A DNA stretch of 41,055 nt. It comes from an uncultured Ruminococcus sp. (GTDB lineage: Bacteria > Bacillota > Clostridia > Oscillospirales > Ruminococcaceae). Where the stretch lies: NCBI RefSeq assembly GCF_902762735.1, contig NZ_CACWPP010000014.1:1-41055 (forward strand), read 5' to 3'. Under the pieces are notes generated by a model that worked only from the letters and a program-made list of their open reading frames with translations, searched no databases and was not told where the DNA came from. How positions within the stretch are numbered: the stretch's first letter is position 1; each line of letters opens with the position of its first letter. Below are positions 7,236 to 14,854 of the stretch, piece after piece. The translations under genes and the position numbers were made by a program.

Positions 7236-8498
7236 ATGGTAAGAAACAAGATGAAACGTTCTGTGGCTTTTATGACTGCGGCGGCGTTGACGCTGGGGCT
7301 GTGCAGCTGTCACGAGAGGGTCATAGCCGCAAATGATGAGCGTATAGAGATCAGCTTTTCGTGGTGGGGCGGTGATGAGCGCAACGAGCGCACACTGAAT
7401 GGTCTGAAAGGCTTCACTGAAGAGACAGGTGTGACTGTCAGACCGAGATATGCGGAGTTCAGCGGTTTCAAATCGAAGATGGATACGCAGATATTCTCGG
7501 GGACGGAAGCTGATGTGATGCAGCTGAACTATGACTGGCTGTATCAGTATTCAAAAGACGGTGAGGAATTTTACGACCTGACACAGCTGGAGGATATTGA
7601 CCTTTCGACTTACCCCGAGACAAGCCTGAACTGCGGGCGGATAGACGGGAAACTTCAGGCGATACCTTATGGCTTCAACGCGCTGACTTTTGTGTACAAC
7701 AAGACACTGCTGGACAGCTATGGGCTGAGTGTGCCCGAAACATGGGAAGAACTGTTCGAGGATGCGGCGGTGCTGAGGCGCGACGGGGTGTATCTGCTTT
7801 CACTGACAGAGAAATTTTTCTGGATGACGGCGTGCGCTTACCTTGAACAGACAACGGGACACCATGTTTTCGATGAAAAAGGCAAGCTGGCACTGACTAA
7901 CGAGGATATGAGGATAATGCTGGATTTCAGCAACAGACTGGTGGAAGAAAAGGTGACTGCGCTGGGCAGTGAGTATGACAGGCGCGAGTTCACCATGCTG
8001 AGAATGGCAGGGGCGGTATCGTGGACATCAGATCCGGGATATTTTGAAACGGCGGCGGCTGATCTTAAAATGGAGCTGGAGATAGGTCCTTATCTGACGA
8101 CAGATGCATACAAGGAGTACGGCTGGTACGAAAAGCCGACGGGTCTGTATGCGATAAGAAGTGATACGGAACAGCCGAAAGCGGCGGGAAAACTGCTGAA
8201 CTACCTGATAAACAGCGCTGACATGGCGGCTTGTGTGGGAATGACAAAGGGTGTGCCCATAAGCAGGGCGGCAGAAGAAGCTCTGGAGGCACACGGCATG
8301 CTGGAAGGCGTTGAATACAAGGCTAACCGCATGATGATGACAGAGCCCAGACTGAAAGCGATGAGCCCTTCGATGGAAAACAGTCAGCTTATAGAGATAT
8401 ACGCTGATGCGCTGAACGATGTTTATTACAACAGGCACATCACTGTGCCGACTGCCGCAGACAGGGCGTGGGAAAAGATGATGGGCGTTGAGCTTTGA
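7236..8498 (+). CDS. Family 1 extracellular solute-binding lipoprotein (sugar ABC type)
   Basis: A 420-residue secreted binding protein. The signal peptide (about 1-24) ends in LGLCSC, and Cys24 or the Cys two residues before it could be lipidated. The mature part shows the family 1 pattern: ISFSWWGGDERNE, ADVMQLNYDWL, then PYGFNALTFVYNKTLLDSYG, as in oligosaccharide-binding proteins of the CUT1 class. It should capture a sugar at the outer face of the membrane. No permease or ATPase gene is adjacent, so either the permease is encoded elsewhere or the protein serves the upstream sensor in the same operon. The ATG 7236 has AAGGA about 9 nt upstream; an ATG at 7251 is possible. A terminator follows at 8553. 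Confidence 0.85.
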   Translation: MVRNKMKRSVAFMTAAALTLGLCSCHERVIAANDERIEISFSWWGGDERNERTLNGLKGFTEETGVTVRPRYAEFSGFKSKMDTQIFSGTEADVMQLNYDWLYQYSKDGEEFYDLTQLEDIDLSTYPETSLNCGRIDGKLQAIPYGFNALTFVYNKTLLDSYGLSVPETWEELFEDAAVLRRDGVYLLSLTEKFFWMTACAYLEQTTGHHVFDEKGKLALTNEDMRIMLDFSNRLVEEKVTALGSEYDRREFTMLRMAGAVSWTSDPGYFETAAADLKMELEIGPYLTTDAYKEYGWYEKPTGLYAIRSDTEQPKAAGKLLNYLINSADMAACVGMTKGVPISRAAEEALEAHGMLEGVEYKANRMMMTEPRLKAMSPSMENSQLIEIYADALNDVYYNRHITVPTAADRAWEKMMGVEL

Positions 8499-8552
8499 GG
8501 GGACGGCGGCAAAGCTGTGATGCTTGTCAAAAAATGTGAAATAAGGAAGTTG

Positions 8553-8584
8553 TGCGCTCGCGGAATATGCGGGCGCATTTTTTG
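8553..8584 (+). terminator. Intrinsic terminator of the sensor/SBP operon
   Basis: A 9-bp stem (TGCGCTCGC with GCGGGCGCA, including one G-T pair) is followed by T6 at 8578-8583. Confidence 0.75.
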
Positions 8585-8690
8585 CCGACAAACCGTACCG
8601 AACAGCCTTTCAGCAGGTATTAACAATGGTTCGCGCTTTCTTCCGCTAAAACGGCATTCACGCGCCCATGCCAATAATTATGAATTAAAA

Positions 8691-8908
8691 CGGCAAATCA
8701 TTGCGGCGATGCCCCGATAATTCGGCGGTGTAACGCGGTATAGTAATGTAACACGGTATGGCGGTGATAAACGGCAAATCGTTGCGGCGATGACCCGATA
8801 ATTCGGCGGTGTAACACGGTATAGTAATGTAACACGGTATGGCGATGATAAACGGCAAATCGTTGCGGCGATGCCCCGATAATTCGGCGGTGTAACACGG
8901 TATGGCGA
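8691..8908 (+). repeat. 81-bp tandem repeat, about 2.7 units
   Basis: Units begin with CGGCAAATC at 8691, 8772 and 8853, exactly 81 bp apart and almost identical. Each holds a CCCGATAATTCGGCGG inner segment and GTAACRCGGTAT. The last unit breaks off into a GC-rich inverted repeat (GGCGGGGGC..GCCCCCGCC, about 8918-8938). Because 81 is a multiple of 3, minus-strand frames stay open by repetition. I do not call a gene. Confidence 0.9.
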
Positions 8909-8933
8909 TAATCAAGCGGCGGGGGCAAGCCCC

Positions 8934-9126
8934 CGCCCTACCCGAATTATGCTAAACCCACGATAAACGGCTCACTTTCGGTCATGCCAACAATTATGAA
9001 TTATGAATTATGAATTATGAATTATGAATTAAAAAAGCCCTACCCGAATTTTGCCAAACCCACGATAAACGGCTCACTTTCGGTCATGCCAATAATTATG
9101 AATTATGAATTATGAATCATGAATTA
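8934..9126 (+). repeat. 102-bp imperfect tandem duplication with AATTATGA octamer runs
   Basis: CGATAAACGG occurs at 8961 and 9063, inside two ~102-bp units that start CCCTACCCGAATT and end in runs of AATTATGA (4-5 copies in the first, about 4 in the second). The second octamer run ends directly at the -35 box of the threonine deaminase promoter. Confidence 0.88.
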
Positions 9127-9155
9127 TTGACTTTTGCGGCGGGGAGTGGTATAAT
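9127..9155 (+). promoter_or_regulatory. Promoter of threonine deaminase
   Basis: TTGACT (9127-9132) and TATAAT (9150-9155) are 17 nt apart. The leader is about 50 nt, with AAGAGG before the ATG at 9211. The -35 box abuts the octamer repeats. Confidence 0.75.
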
Positions 9156-9210
9156 CTAAAGTATAGGTCTTTACGGCAAAATTTTTAATCTTGAAAAGAG
9201 GTCAATCACA

Positions 9211-10413
9211 ATGCTTACACTGGATAAGGTGTTCGATGCATCAAATGTACTCAAAGAGGTCATCAGGTCTACCGACTGTATAGCCGCACCAAATGTGAAC
9301 CCCGACTGCAACGTTTTTCTCAAGACGGAGAATTTGCAGATAACAGGTTCGTTTAAGGTGAGGGGCGCTTATTACAGGATCTCCCAGCTTTCCGATGAAG
9401 AGAAGGCACACGGCGTTATAGCATGTTCTGCGGGCAACCATGCACAGGGCGTGGCGCTGGCGGCGGCTAAGAACGGAATAAGATCCATAATCTGCCTGCC
9501 CGATGGTGCGCCTATCTCAAAGGTCGAGGCTACAAGAAGCTACGGCGCTGAGATATGCCTTGTACCCGGCGTTTATGATGATGCTTATGCTGAGGCTATA
9601 CGTCAGCGTGACGAGTACGGATATACTTTCATTCACCCGTTTGACGATGAAAATGTCATCGCAGGTCAGGGTACTATCGGTCTGGAGATACTCAATCAGG
9701 TGGCTAATGCAAATGTGATAGTCGTGCCTGTGGGCGGCGGCGGACTTATTTCGGGCGTGGCGTTTGCGGTAAAACAGCTGAACCCCCGCGTGAAAGTCTA
9801 CGGCGTGCAGGCTGAGGGTGCGCCTTCTATGGTGAAGTCCATATCTGAGGACAAGATAGTATGCCTTGACAGCGTACACACCATCGCAGACGGCATTCAG
9901 GTAAAAGAACCCGGCGAGAACACATTTGAGTACTGCAAGCAGTATGTTGACGGCATAGTGACTGTCACCGATGACGAGGTAAGTTCGGCTATACTGCACC
10001 TTATCGAAAAGCAGAAGCTGATAGCTGAGGGCGCGGGCGCTGTTTCGGTGGCGGCTGTTATGTTCAACAAGATACCCGATCTAAAGGGCAAGAACGTTGT
10101 TTGTCTGGTATCTGGCGGCAATATTGATGTTACCATACTTTCGAGGGTCATCAAGAGAGGTCTGCTGAAGTCGGGCAGGTCTGATACGCTGACCATTCAG
10201 CTGGACGACAAGCCGGGTCAGCTGAAAGATGTTTCGGCAATTATCGCAGATCTGGGCGCGAATGTGGTATCTATCCACCACGAGAGGGCGAGCGAGGACA
10301 GCGACATCACCGAATGTCTGCTTCGTCTGGTGCTGGAAACCAGAGATTACAGCCATATCCGCGAGATACGCGCGGCGCTGACTGCTAAGGGATTCAAGAT
10401 AGTCAACAAGTGA
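9211..10413 (+). CDS. ilvA: Threonine ammonia-lyase (threonine deaminase), PLP-dependent with ACT domain
   Basis: A 400-residue fold-type II PLP enzyme. Lys49 in GSFKVRGAYY is the Schiff-base lysine, SAGNHAQGVA is the substrate-binding Asn loop, and VGGGGLISG is the phosphate-binding glycine loop. A single ACT-like domain follows from about residue 325 (TLTIQLDDKPGQLKDVSAI). It converts L-threonine to 2-oxobutanoate and ammonia, the first step to isoleucine. The short ~400-residue, one-ACT form resembles TdcB/short IlvA enzymes, so a catabolic role is also possible. The enamine product it releases is the substrate of RidA, encoded downstream at 11264. It has its own promoter. Confidence 0.92.
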   Translation: MLTLDKVFDASNVLKEVIRSTDCIAAPNVNPDCNVFLKTENLQITGSFKVRGAYYRISQLSDEEKAHGVIACSAGNHAQGVALAAAKNGIRSIICLPDGAPISKVEATRSYGAEICLVPGVYDDAYAEAIRQRDEYGYTFIHPFDDENVIAGQGTIGLEILNQVANANVIVVPVGGGGLISGVAFAVKQLNPRVKVYGVQAEGAPSMVKSISEDKIVCLDSVHTIADGIQVKEPGENTFEYCKQYVDGIVTVTDDEVSSAILHLIEKQKLIAEGAGAVSVAAVMFNKIPDLKGKNVVCLVSGGNIDVTILSRVIKRGLLKSGRSDTLTIQLDDKPGQLKDVSAIIADLGANVVSIHHERASEDSDITECLLRLVLETRDYSHIREIRAALTAKGFKIVNK

Positions 10414-10541
10414 TGACAAGGCTGACAGATCACAGCGGGGAATATCCCTTTGATGCCGAACCTGTTGACTTTATGATATGCGATCATCCTGCGGCGGACG
10501 CGGGACGGTGTAACTTTGCGCTGTACTGCGTGTCGGGCTGA
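10413..10541 (+). CDS. Possible 42-residue peptide coupled to threonine deaminase
   Basis: An ATG overlaps the last base of the ilvA stop (TGATG). It opens a 42-codon frame that starts MTRLTDHSGEYPFDAEP and ends at a TGA at 10539-10541. The overlap would allow translational coupling. Composition is ordinary for the region. I recognise no family; it may be a real small protein, the remnant of a longer gene, or chance. Confidence 0.25.
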   Translation: MTRLTDHSGEYPFDAEPVDFMICDHPAADAGRCNFALYCVSG

Positions 10542-10615
10542 CAGGCGGGCGTTTCGGCTGTTGTCACGATGGTGGTCAAAACGGCGCTGTCGGGGCGTTT
10601 CATCAAGGAGAAAAC

Positions 10616-11020
10616 ATGAAAAGGACAACAAAACGAAGGCTGGTATATTCGGCGCTTTTTGCCGTTATGCTTATAACTGAGATACTGATAGGGAAGTACG
10701 CTCACGGCTTTGTACGCGAATACATCGGCGATGTCCTTGTCATGCCCGCCATGTATTTTTTTGTGCGCATATTCACTGACAGGTTTCCGCGCACACTTCC
10801 GCTGATACTGTTCATCTTTGCATGTGCGGTGGAAGTTTCACAGTATTTCGGGCTTTACAAGGTACTCGGCTTCGCACGCGGCAGTCTGCCTGCCATAATC
10901 ATCGGCACAGGCTTCGCGTGGGGCGACCTGGCGGCATACGCGGCGGGCAGTGTGCTGAACGTAATTGCCGCTGTCGCGGGCAGGGACTCTTCCCTGAAAA
11001 CCGCTGACGGGAAAATATAA
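10616..11020 (+). CDS. DUF2809 family small membrane protein
   Basis: A 134-residue integral membrane protein with about four helices. The pattern GKYAHGFVREYIGDVLVMPA, followed by a helix with EVSQYFGL and then GTGFAWGDLAAYAAG, matches what I recall of DUF2809 (conserved HGFVRDYxGD and FDWxDxxxY blocks). The biochemical role of the family is unknown. AAGGAG lies before the ATG. The stop codon coincides with the start of family A repeat A2. It sits between threonine deaminase and ridA in the same direction, which may be neighbourhood only. Confidence 0.78.
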   Translation: MKRTTKRRLVYSALFAVMLITEILIGKYAHGFVREYIGDVLVMPAMYFFVRIFTDRFPRTLPLILFIFACAVEVSQYFGLYKVLGFARGSLPAIIIGTGFAWGDLAAYAAGSVLNVIAAVAGRDSSLKTADGKI

Positions 11021-11190
11021 TGTGATTATCCCGCTGATACACCACAAAAACGGCGGTTTTACAGAACTAAAGGTGGTTGGCGTATATTTTTCCCACGCCG
11101 CAGGCGGGGGAAAGATAACATCAACTCAGTTTTTCCCAATTGATAAAGGTATTTTGCAGTGGTGTGCTAAAGGGATAGTCATAAAATATA
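11015..11190 (+). repeat. Family A interspersed repeat, copy A2
   Basis: The 5' part (AATGTGATTATCCCGCTGA, then CACCACAAAAAC) and 3' part (GTGTGCTAAAGGGATAGTCA) match A1, A3 and A4. The middle has a TCCCACGCCGCAGGCGGGGGA hairpin also present in A3. The copy starts inside the stop region of the DUF2809 gene and ends about 75 bp before ridA. Confidence 0.75.
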
Positions 11191-11263
11191 ATGACAGTAT
11201 AAAAACGCGGCAGAAACCGTGTTTTAGATAATCAATAAATATTATTTAAAGGAGTAGATCAAA

Positions 11264-11638
11264 ATGGCAGAAACAATTTACACAAAGAACGCACCTGATG
11301 CGATAGGTCCTTATTCGCAGGCTAAAAAGGTAGGCGGACTGATATTCACATCGGGTCAGATAGCTATTGATCCCGCAACAGGCAATGTTGAAGCAACAAC
11401 TATCGAGGAGCAGACACATCAGGTATGCAAAAATCTGAAAGCAGTTCTGGAAGAGGCGGGAAGCGGTCTGGACAAGGCTGTAAAGACTGTATGCTTCCTT
11501 AAAAATATGAGCGATTTCGGCGCATTCAACGGCGTTTACGGCGAGTATTTCTCTTCAAAGCCCGCAAGGAGCTGTGTGGCTGTAAAGGAACTTCCTAAGG
11601 ACGTGCTGGTAGAAGTGGAAGTAATAGCTGAGGTATAA
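11264..11638 (+). CDS. ridA: RidA family enamine/imine deaminase
   Basis: A 124-residue protein of the Rid (YjgF/YER057c/UK114) family, full length. Family marks are IGPYSQAKKVGGLIFTSGQI near the N-terminus and SSKPARSCVAVKELPK, where the Arg near residue 104 binds the substrate carboxylate. The trimeric enzyme hydrolyses 2-aminoacrylate and 2-aminocrotonate released by threonine/serine dehydratases, protecting PLP enzymes. The threonine deaminase 850 bp upstream supplies such substrates, so the neighbourhood is biochemically sensible. AAAGGAG lies before the ATG. The dockerin gene starts 3 bp after its stop, so the two are very probably co-transcribed. Confidence 0.93.
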   Translation: MAETIYTKNAPDAIGPYSQAKKVGGLIFTSGQIAIDPATGNVEATTIEEQTHQVCKNLKAVLEEAGSGLDKAVKTVCFLKNMSDFGAFNGVYGEYFSSKPARSCVAVKELPKDVLVEVEVIAEV

Positions 11639-11641
11639 GCT

Positions 11642-13234
11642 ATGAAGAAGATCATATCATTTGCGGCGGCATTGATGATAGTGGCGGGCTGCGGAGGTAA
11701 TGTGTTCTCCGAAATGAGGACGCAGAACACGGTATATGCAGTCGGTACGGACTCGAAAGACGACCTTGAACTTCCGATGATACCTATAAATGACATGAGT
11801 TCTTCGGCATATGACAGCAGCTGCGGATCGGAGACCGACCATTCTTCTTTCCCGCCTTTTGACGAGAGTTCCCGCGCACCCGAAAAGGACAGCGGGTCGG
11901 AAGATGACAGGTCGTCGAAATATGAGGAAGGCTCTTCAATGGCATATGACGACAGTTCGAGACCTTCTGCTGACCCTGAGTGGAGCGAGAGCGAGGACGA
12001 AGCCAAAGCAAGAGCGCTGGACTACAAGTTAGATACTGTGTTGGTATTCAAGGACGGCACTGAGAAGAAGCTGGATATTGACTATGAGGTAAATACAGTG
12101 AAGAACTCCGTGCGGTCTTATAAGACGTGTTACAGTGCAAGCATGAGCCGTGAGAAAGCAGAAAAGCTGTTCGCTGACATGGGCAAGACCTATAACGATG
12201 TTGACCGTGTTGAGTACAGAATGACTGTATCTGACGGCAAGGACACGGATCACAGCGATGACTGTAAAGCTGCGTATAGTCTGGTGCGTGCGGTGTATGC
12301 TGTTGATAACACGACACCATACCATGCAAGGTTATGTGAAGATGTTATACAGCAGGTAAATTCCACTGTGGCTTATGCCTTCCCTTGGTGCTTTGGCGAA
12401 AAGAGGGCTGAGGACTATGACTATAATAAACTGATGTTCGTCCTGGAAATAAACTATTCGGGCGCAAAAGTGTACAAGCCCACTGAGGCTCACAAAAAGG
12501 CGATGATGGTGGAGTATGCCCCGAAGATAGCGCTGAAGCTGAAAGACGGCACTGAGATAATGACCGATCTTGTGCCTGAAAAGACGGTGGGCTATCACGA
12601 TAATTACAGATATTCCGTAAAGGCTGATATGAAGGACATCACAAAGTACATAACCGATGCAGGCAGAAAAGTCGAGGAGTTTGACCGCGCTGTGGGCTAT
12701 ATAGACTCTTCATATCCTGCGGGGCAGGGCATTAAAGATGACTGTGTGATAAGCGGTTTCGACTGTCTTTTTGATATGAATATCGAGACTTTGCCGCAGT
12801 ACAGTCAAGTCAATCATTTAAGTACATTGAGCCGCATGACAAATGAGGAAGTGCCCGCAAAGTGCGATGCGCTGAGGATACTGTGTGAAACGGGTATGGA
12901 CGGACATACATGCGTAAATGCTGGCGAGGGATTTGGAAGTAATAATTTTGAGATGAAGCCGAGCCATATCAAGAGCCTCACTTTCTTTTTCAATATTGAC
13001 ATGAGAGATGCCGAAATGAGCGGTTACAGCGATGTTAAGATAGTCAAAGGCGATGTAACGGGCGACGGCAAGCTGAATGTTGCGGATATTGTGAGAACTG
13101 CGGCGTATGTAAAGGGTCTGAGACCGCTGACCGACGAGATGAGAGCGGCGGCAGATGTCAATGGTGACAAGGCGATAAATGTCAAGGACATAGTAAAGAT
13201 CGCGGCGGCTGTCAAGGGAATAAAGCCTCTTTAA
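11642..13234 (+). CDS. Dockerin type I protein with lipoprotein-like signal peptide
   Basis: A 530-residue exported protein. The signal peptide at 1-17 ends in a lipobox-like VAGC (Cys17). A Ser/Asp/Glu-rich linker spans about 50-122. Two related domains follow at about 127-285 and 290-465, both opening with LKDGTE or FKDGTE and then a Tyr/Asp-rich stretch, which looks like an internal duplication. The C-terminus (470-530) is a complete type I dockerin, with calcium loops GDVTGDGKLNVADIV and ADVNGDKAINVKDIV and the repeated VKGLRPL/VKGIKPL tails. Dockerins bind cohesins of cellulosome scaffolds or surface proteins. No catalytic domain is recognised. It begins 3 bp after ridA, where GAGG overlaps the ridA end, suggesting coupled translation. 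Confidence 0.85.
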   Translation: MKKIISFAAALMIVAGCGGNVFSEMRTQNTVYAVGTDSKDDLELPMIPINDMSSSAYDSSCGSETDHSSFPPFDESSRAPEKDSGSEDDRSSKYEEGSSMAYDDSSRPSADPEWSESEDEAKARALDYKLDTVLVFKDGTEKKLDIDYEVNTVKNSVRSYKTCYSASMSREKAEKLFADMGKTYNDVDRVEYRMTVSDGKDTDHSDDCKAAYSLVRAVYAVDNTTPYHARLCEDVIQQVNSTVAYAFPWCFGEKRAEDYDYNKLMFVLEINYSGAKVYKPTEAHKKAMMVEYAPKIALKLKDGTEIMTDLVPEKTVGYHDNYRYSVKADMKDITKYITDAGRKVEEFDRAVGYIDSSYPAGQGIKDDCVISGFDCLFDMNIETLPQYSQVNHLSTLSRMTNEEVPAKCDALRILCETGMDGHTCVNAGEGFGSNNFEMKPSHIKSLTFFFNIDMRDAEMSGYSDVKIVKGDVTGDGKLNVADIVRTAAYVKGLRPLTDEMRAAADVNGDKAINVKDIVKIAAAVKGIKPL

Positions 13235-13317
13235 TTTACAAAAAAACTCAGTACGGCTGTGTCTTTTCCTCACCTAAGGCGGGGGAACGGTACATATCGG
13301 GAGCGTGAGTTAACAAA

Positions 13318-13363
13318 AACGTTGCAGAACGTTGACACATAGACGGTAATGTTCTGATATAAT
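13318..13363 (+). promoter_or_regulatory. Promoter with two AACGTT palindromes
   Basis: TTGACA (13332-13337) and an extended -10 TGATATAAT (TATAAT at 13358-13363) are 20 nt apart, long for a classic promoter. AACGTT palindromes at 13318-13323 and 13328-13333 are exactly 10 bp (one helical turn) apart, and the second abuts the -35 box, as an operator would. Confidence 0.5.
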
Positions 13364-13377
13364 GAAAATGCAGAGTT

Positions 13378-13410
13378 CTCCCTCGTCTTTGGACGGGGGA
13401 GTGCTTTTGC
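13378..13410 (+). terminator. Intrinsic terminator immediately after the 13332 promoter
   Basis: CTCCCTCGTC (13378-13387) pairs with GACGGGGGAG (13392-13401), 10 bp including one U-G pair, with a TTTG loop, then TGCTTTTGC. It lies about 10 nt beyond the predicted start of transcription, so it would give an RNA of only ~35-40 nt or act as a leader attenuator for the antiporter gene. Confidence 0.6.
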
Positions 13411-13414
13411 GTAA

Positions 13415-13586
13415 AAATAAAATGTGGTTATCCTGATGAAGCATCACAAAAACTGCGGCTTTACGTAAAATCAAGGTGGCTGGCGTATATCTTGTCCCGC
13501 CGCAGGACGGGGAAGAGATGGACGTTCGGTTTTACTTTTGTTTACCGCATTTTCGGTCTGTGGGCTAAAGGGATGGTCATAAAATA
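13415..13586 (+). repeat. Family A interspersed repeat, copy A3
   Basis: The closest relative of A2: AATGTGGTTATCC, CATCACAAAAACTGCGGC, AAGGTGGCTGGCGTATAT, a GC-rich hairpin (CCCGCCGCAGGACGGGG), then TGGGCTAAAGGGATGGTCA. It ends 13 bp before the antiporter start, so it forms nearly all of the region directly upstream of the ribosome binding site. Confidence 0.75.
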
Positions 13587-13599
13587 AGGGGGAGTAAAA

Positions 13600-14793
13600 A
13601 TGAAAGCATATGAGATACTCATGGATATAGCGCTGATACTTATAAGTGCGAAGTTCATGGGGCTGGCGGCGCGTAAGGTAAAAGCGCCGATGGTAGTGGG
13701 CGAGATAATCGCGGGCATACTGATAGGACCGTGTTTTTATTCGGGACTGGTACAGCCGTCGGAGTACATAAGTGTGTTTGCGGAGATAGGCGTTATACTG
13801 ATAATGTTCTCGGCGGGTCTTGAAACGAATTTGCAGGAACTGAAGAAGTCGGGCGGCATAGCGCTGGTGATAGCCTGCGTGGGAGTATTCGTGCCGCTTA
13901 TCTGCGGTGCGGCGCTGTACGGGGCGTTCTATGGATTTGACGGCTTTGGCACGGAGAAATTCTTCAAAGGGCTGTTCGTCGGCTGTATAATGACTGCGAC
14001 ATCGGTGGGCATAACTGTCGAGGCGCTGAAAGAGATGGGCTATCTCAAAGGCAGGGTCGGTCAGACGATACTTTCGGCGGCGATAATAGATGACATCATC
14101 GGCATAGTGGTGCTGACATTTGTGCTCAGCATGAAAGACCCTTCAAACAGCATCGGCAAGGTAACGCTGAAAGTTGTGGGATTTCTGGCGGCATCGTTCA
14201 TACTTGGCTATCTGATATACAAGGTATTCAAGGTAGTGGACGAGAAATATCCTCACACGAGGAGAATACCGATAATCGCGCTGAGCCTGTGCTTCATACT
14301 GGCTTATGTGGCAGAGGAATATTTTGGCATAGCGGACATCACGGGCGCATACATTGCGGGCATAATCCTGTGCAACGTGCGTGATGCTGACTACATCGAC
14401 CGCAAGGTGAATGTGAACGGCTACATGTTTTTCGCTCCGATATTCTTTGTGGGCATCGGATTAAAGACGAGTTTCAAGGGCATGGGCGGTGAGACTGTAC
14501 TGTTTGCGCTGGCATTCGTGGCGGTAGCGATGTTATCGAAGCTGATAGGCTGTGGTCTTGCGGCAAAGTGTTTCAAGTTTGACACACACGACTGTGTGAA
14601 GATAGGTGCGGGCATGATGACAAGGGGCGAAGTTGCACTGATAATCACCAACAAGGGTCTCAGCATGGGCGTGCTTGAACCGAACGCATCGACTGCGGTG
14701 ATACTGCTGATAATCGTGAGCAGTATAGTTACGCCGATATTCCTGAAATATCTGTACACTAAGCACCCCGAAAAAGCAGAAGAAACGGCATAG
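13600..14793 (+). CDS. Cation:proton antiporter, CPA2 family (Na+/H+ exchanger type)
   Basis: A 397-residue membrane protein with about 12 helices. CPA2 features include APMVVGEIIAGILIGP near residue 28, GVILIMFSAGLETN near 67, and SAAIIDDIIGIVVLT near 160, where the Asp-Asp pair is the expected ion-binding site. There is no C-terminal TrkA-N or USP domain, so it is the short Na+/H+ form rather than KefB/KefC. It exchanges monovalent cations for protons across the cytoplasmic membrane, for pH or sodium balance. GGGGGAG lies before the ATG. Upstream are a promoter, a terminator hairpin and family A copy A3, so expression may depend on read-through. Confidence 0.88.
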   Translation: MKAYEILMDIALILISAKFMGLAARKVKAPMVVGEIIAGILIGPCFYSGLVQPSEYISVFAEIGVILIMFSAGLETNLQELKKSGGIALVIACVGVFVPLICGAALYGAFYGFDGFGTEKFFKGLFVGCIMTATSVGITVEALKEMGYLKGRVGQTILSAAIIDDIIGIVVLTFVLSMKDPSNSIGKVTLKVVGFLAASFILGYLIYKVFKVVDEKYPHTRRIPIIALSLCFILAYVAEEYFGIADITGAYIAGIILCNVRDADYIDRKVNVNGYMFFAPIFFVGIGLKTSFKGMGGETVLFALAFVAVAMLSKLIGCGLAAKCFKFDTHDCVKIGAGMMTRGEVALIITNKGLSMGVLEPNASTAVILLIIVSSIVTPIFLKYLYTKHPEKAEETA

Positions 14794-14806
14794 CAAAGCA
14801 TAGGGA

Positions 14807-14838
14807 CAGTCCCCGCATGAGCGGGGGCTGTTTTTTTG
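14807..14838 (+). terminator. Intrinsic terminator of the antiporter gene
   Basis: CAGTCCCCGC (14807-14816) pairs with GCGGGGGCTG (14821-14830) around an ATGA tetraloop. T7 follows at 14831-14837. Confidence 0.9.
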
Positions 14839-14854
14839 CTGTTATCTTGGTTTG

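Noticed and set aside
8685-8928. Two overlapping 76-residue minus-strand frames with internal repeats
   Set aside because: They are open only because the 81-bp DNA repeat is a multiple of three. They lack ribosome binding sites and resemble no protein.
8691-9126. CRISPR array
   Set aside because: The repeats are adjacent 81- and 102-bp units without variable spacers, and no cas genes are in the window.
11022-11231. A 69-residue frame covering family A copy A2
   Set aside because: The corresponding frame is broken by stops in copies A1, A3 and A4, so the conservation is at DNA rather than protein level.
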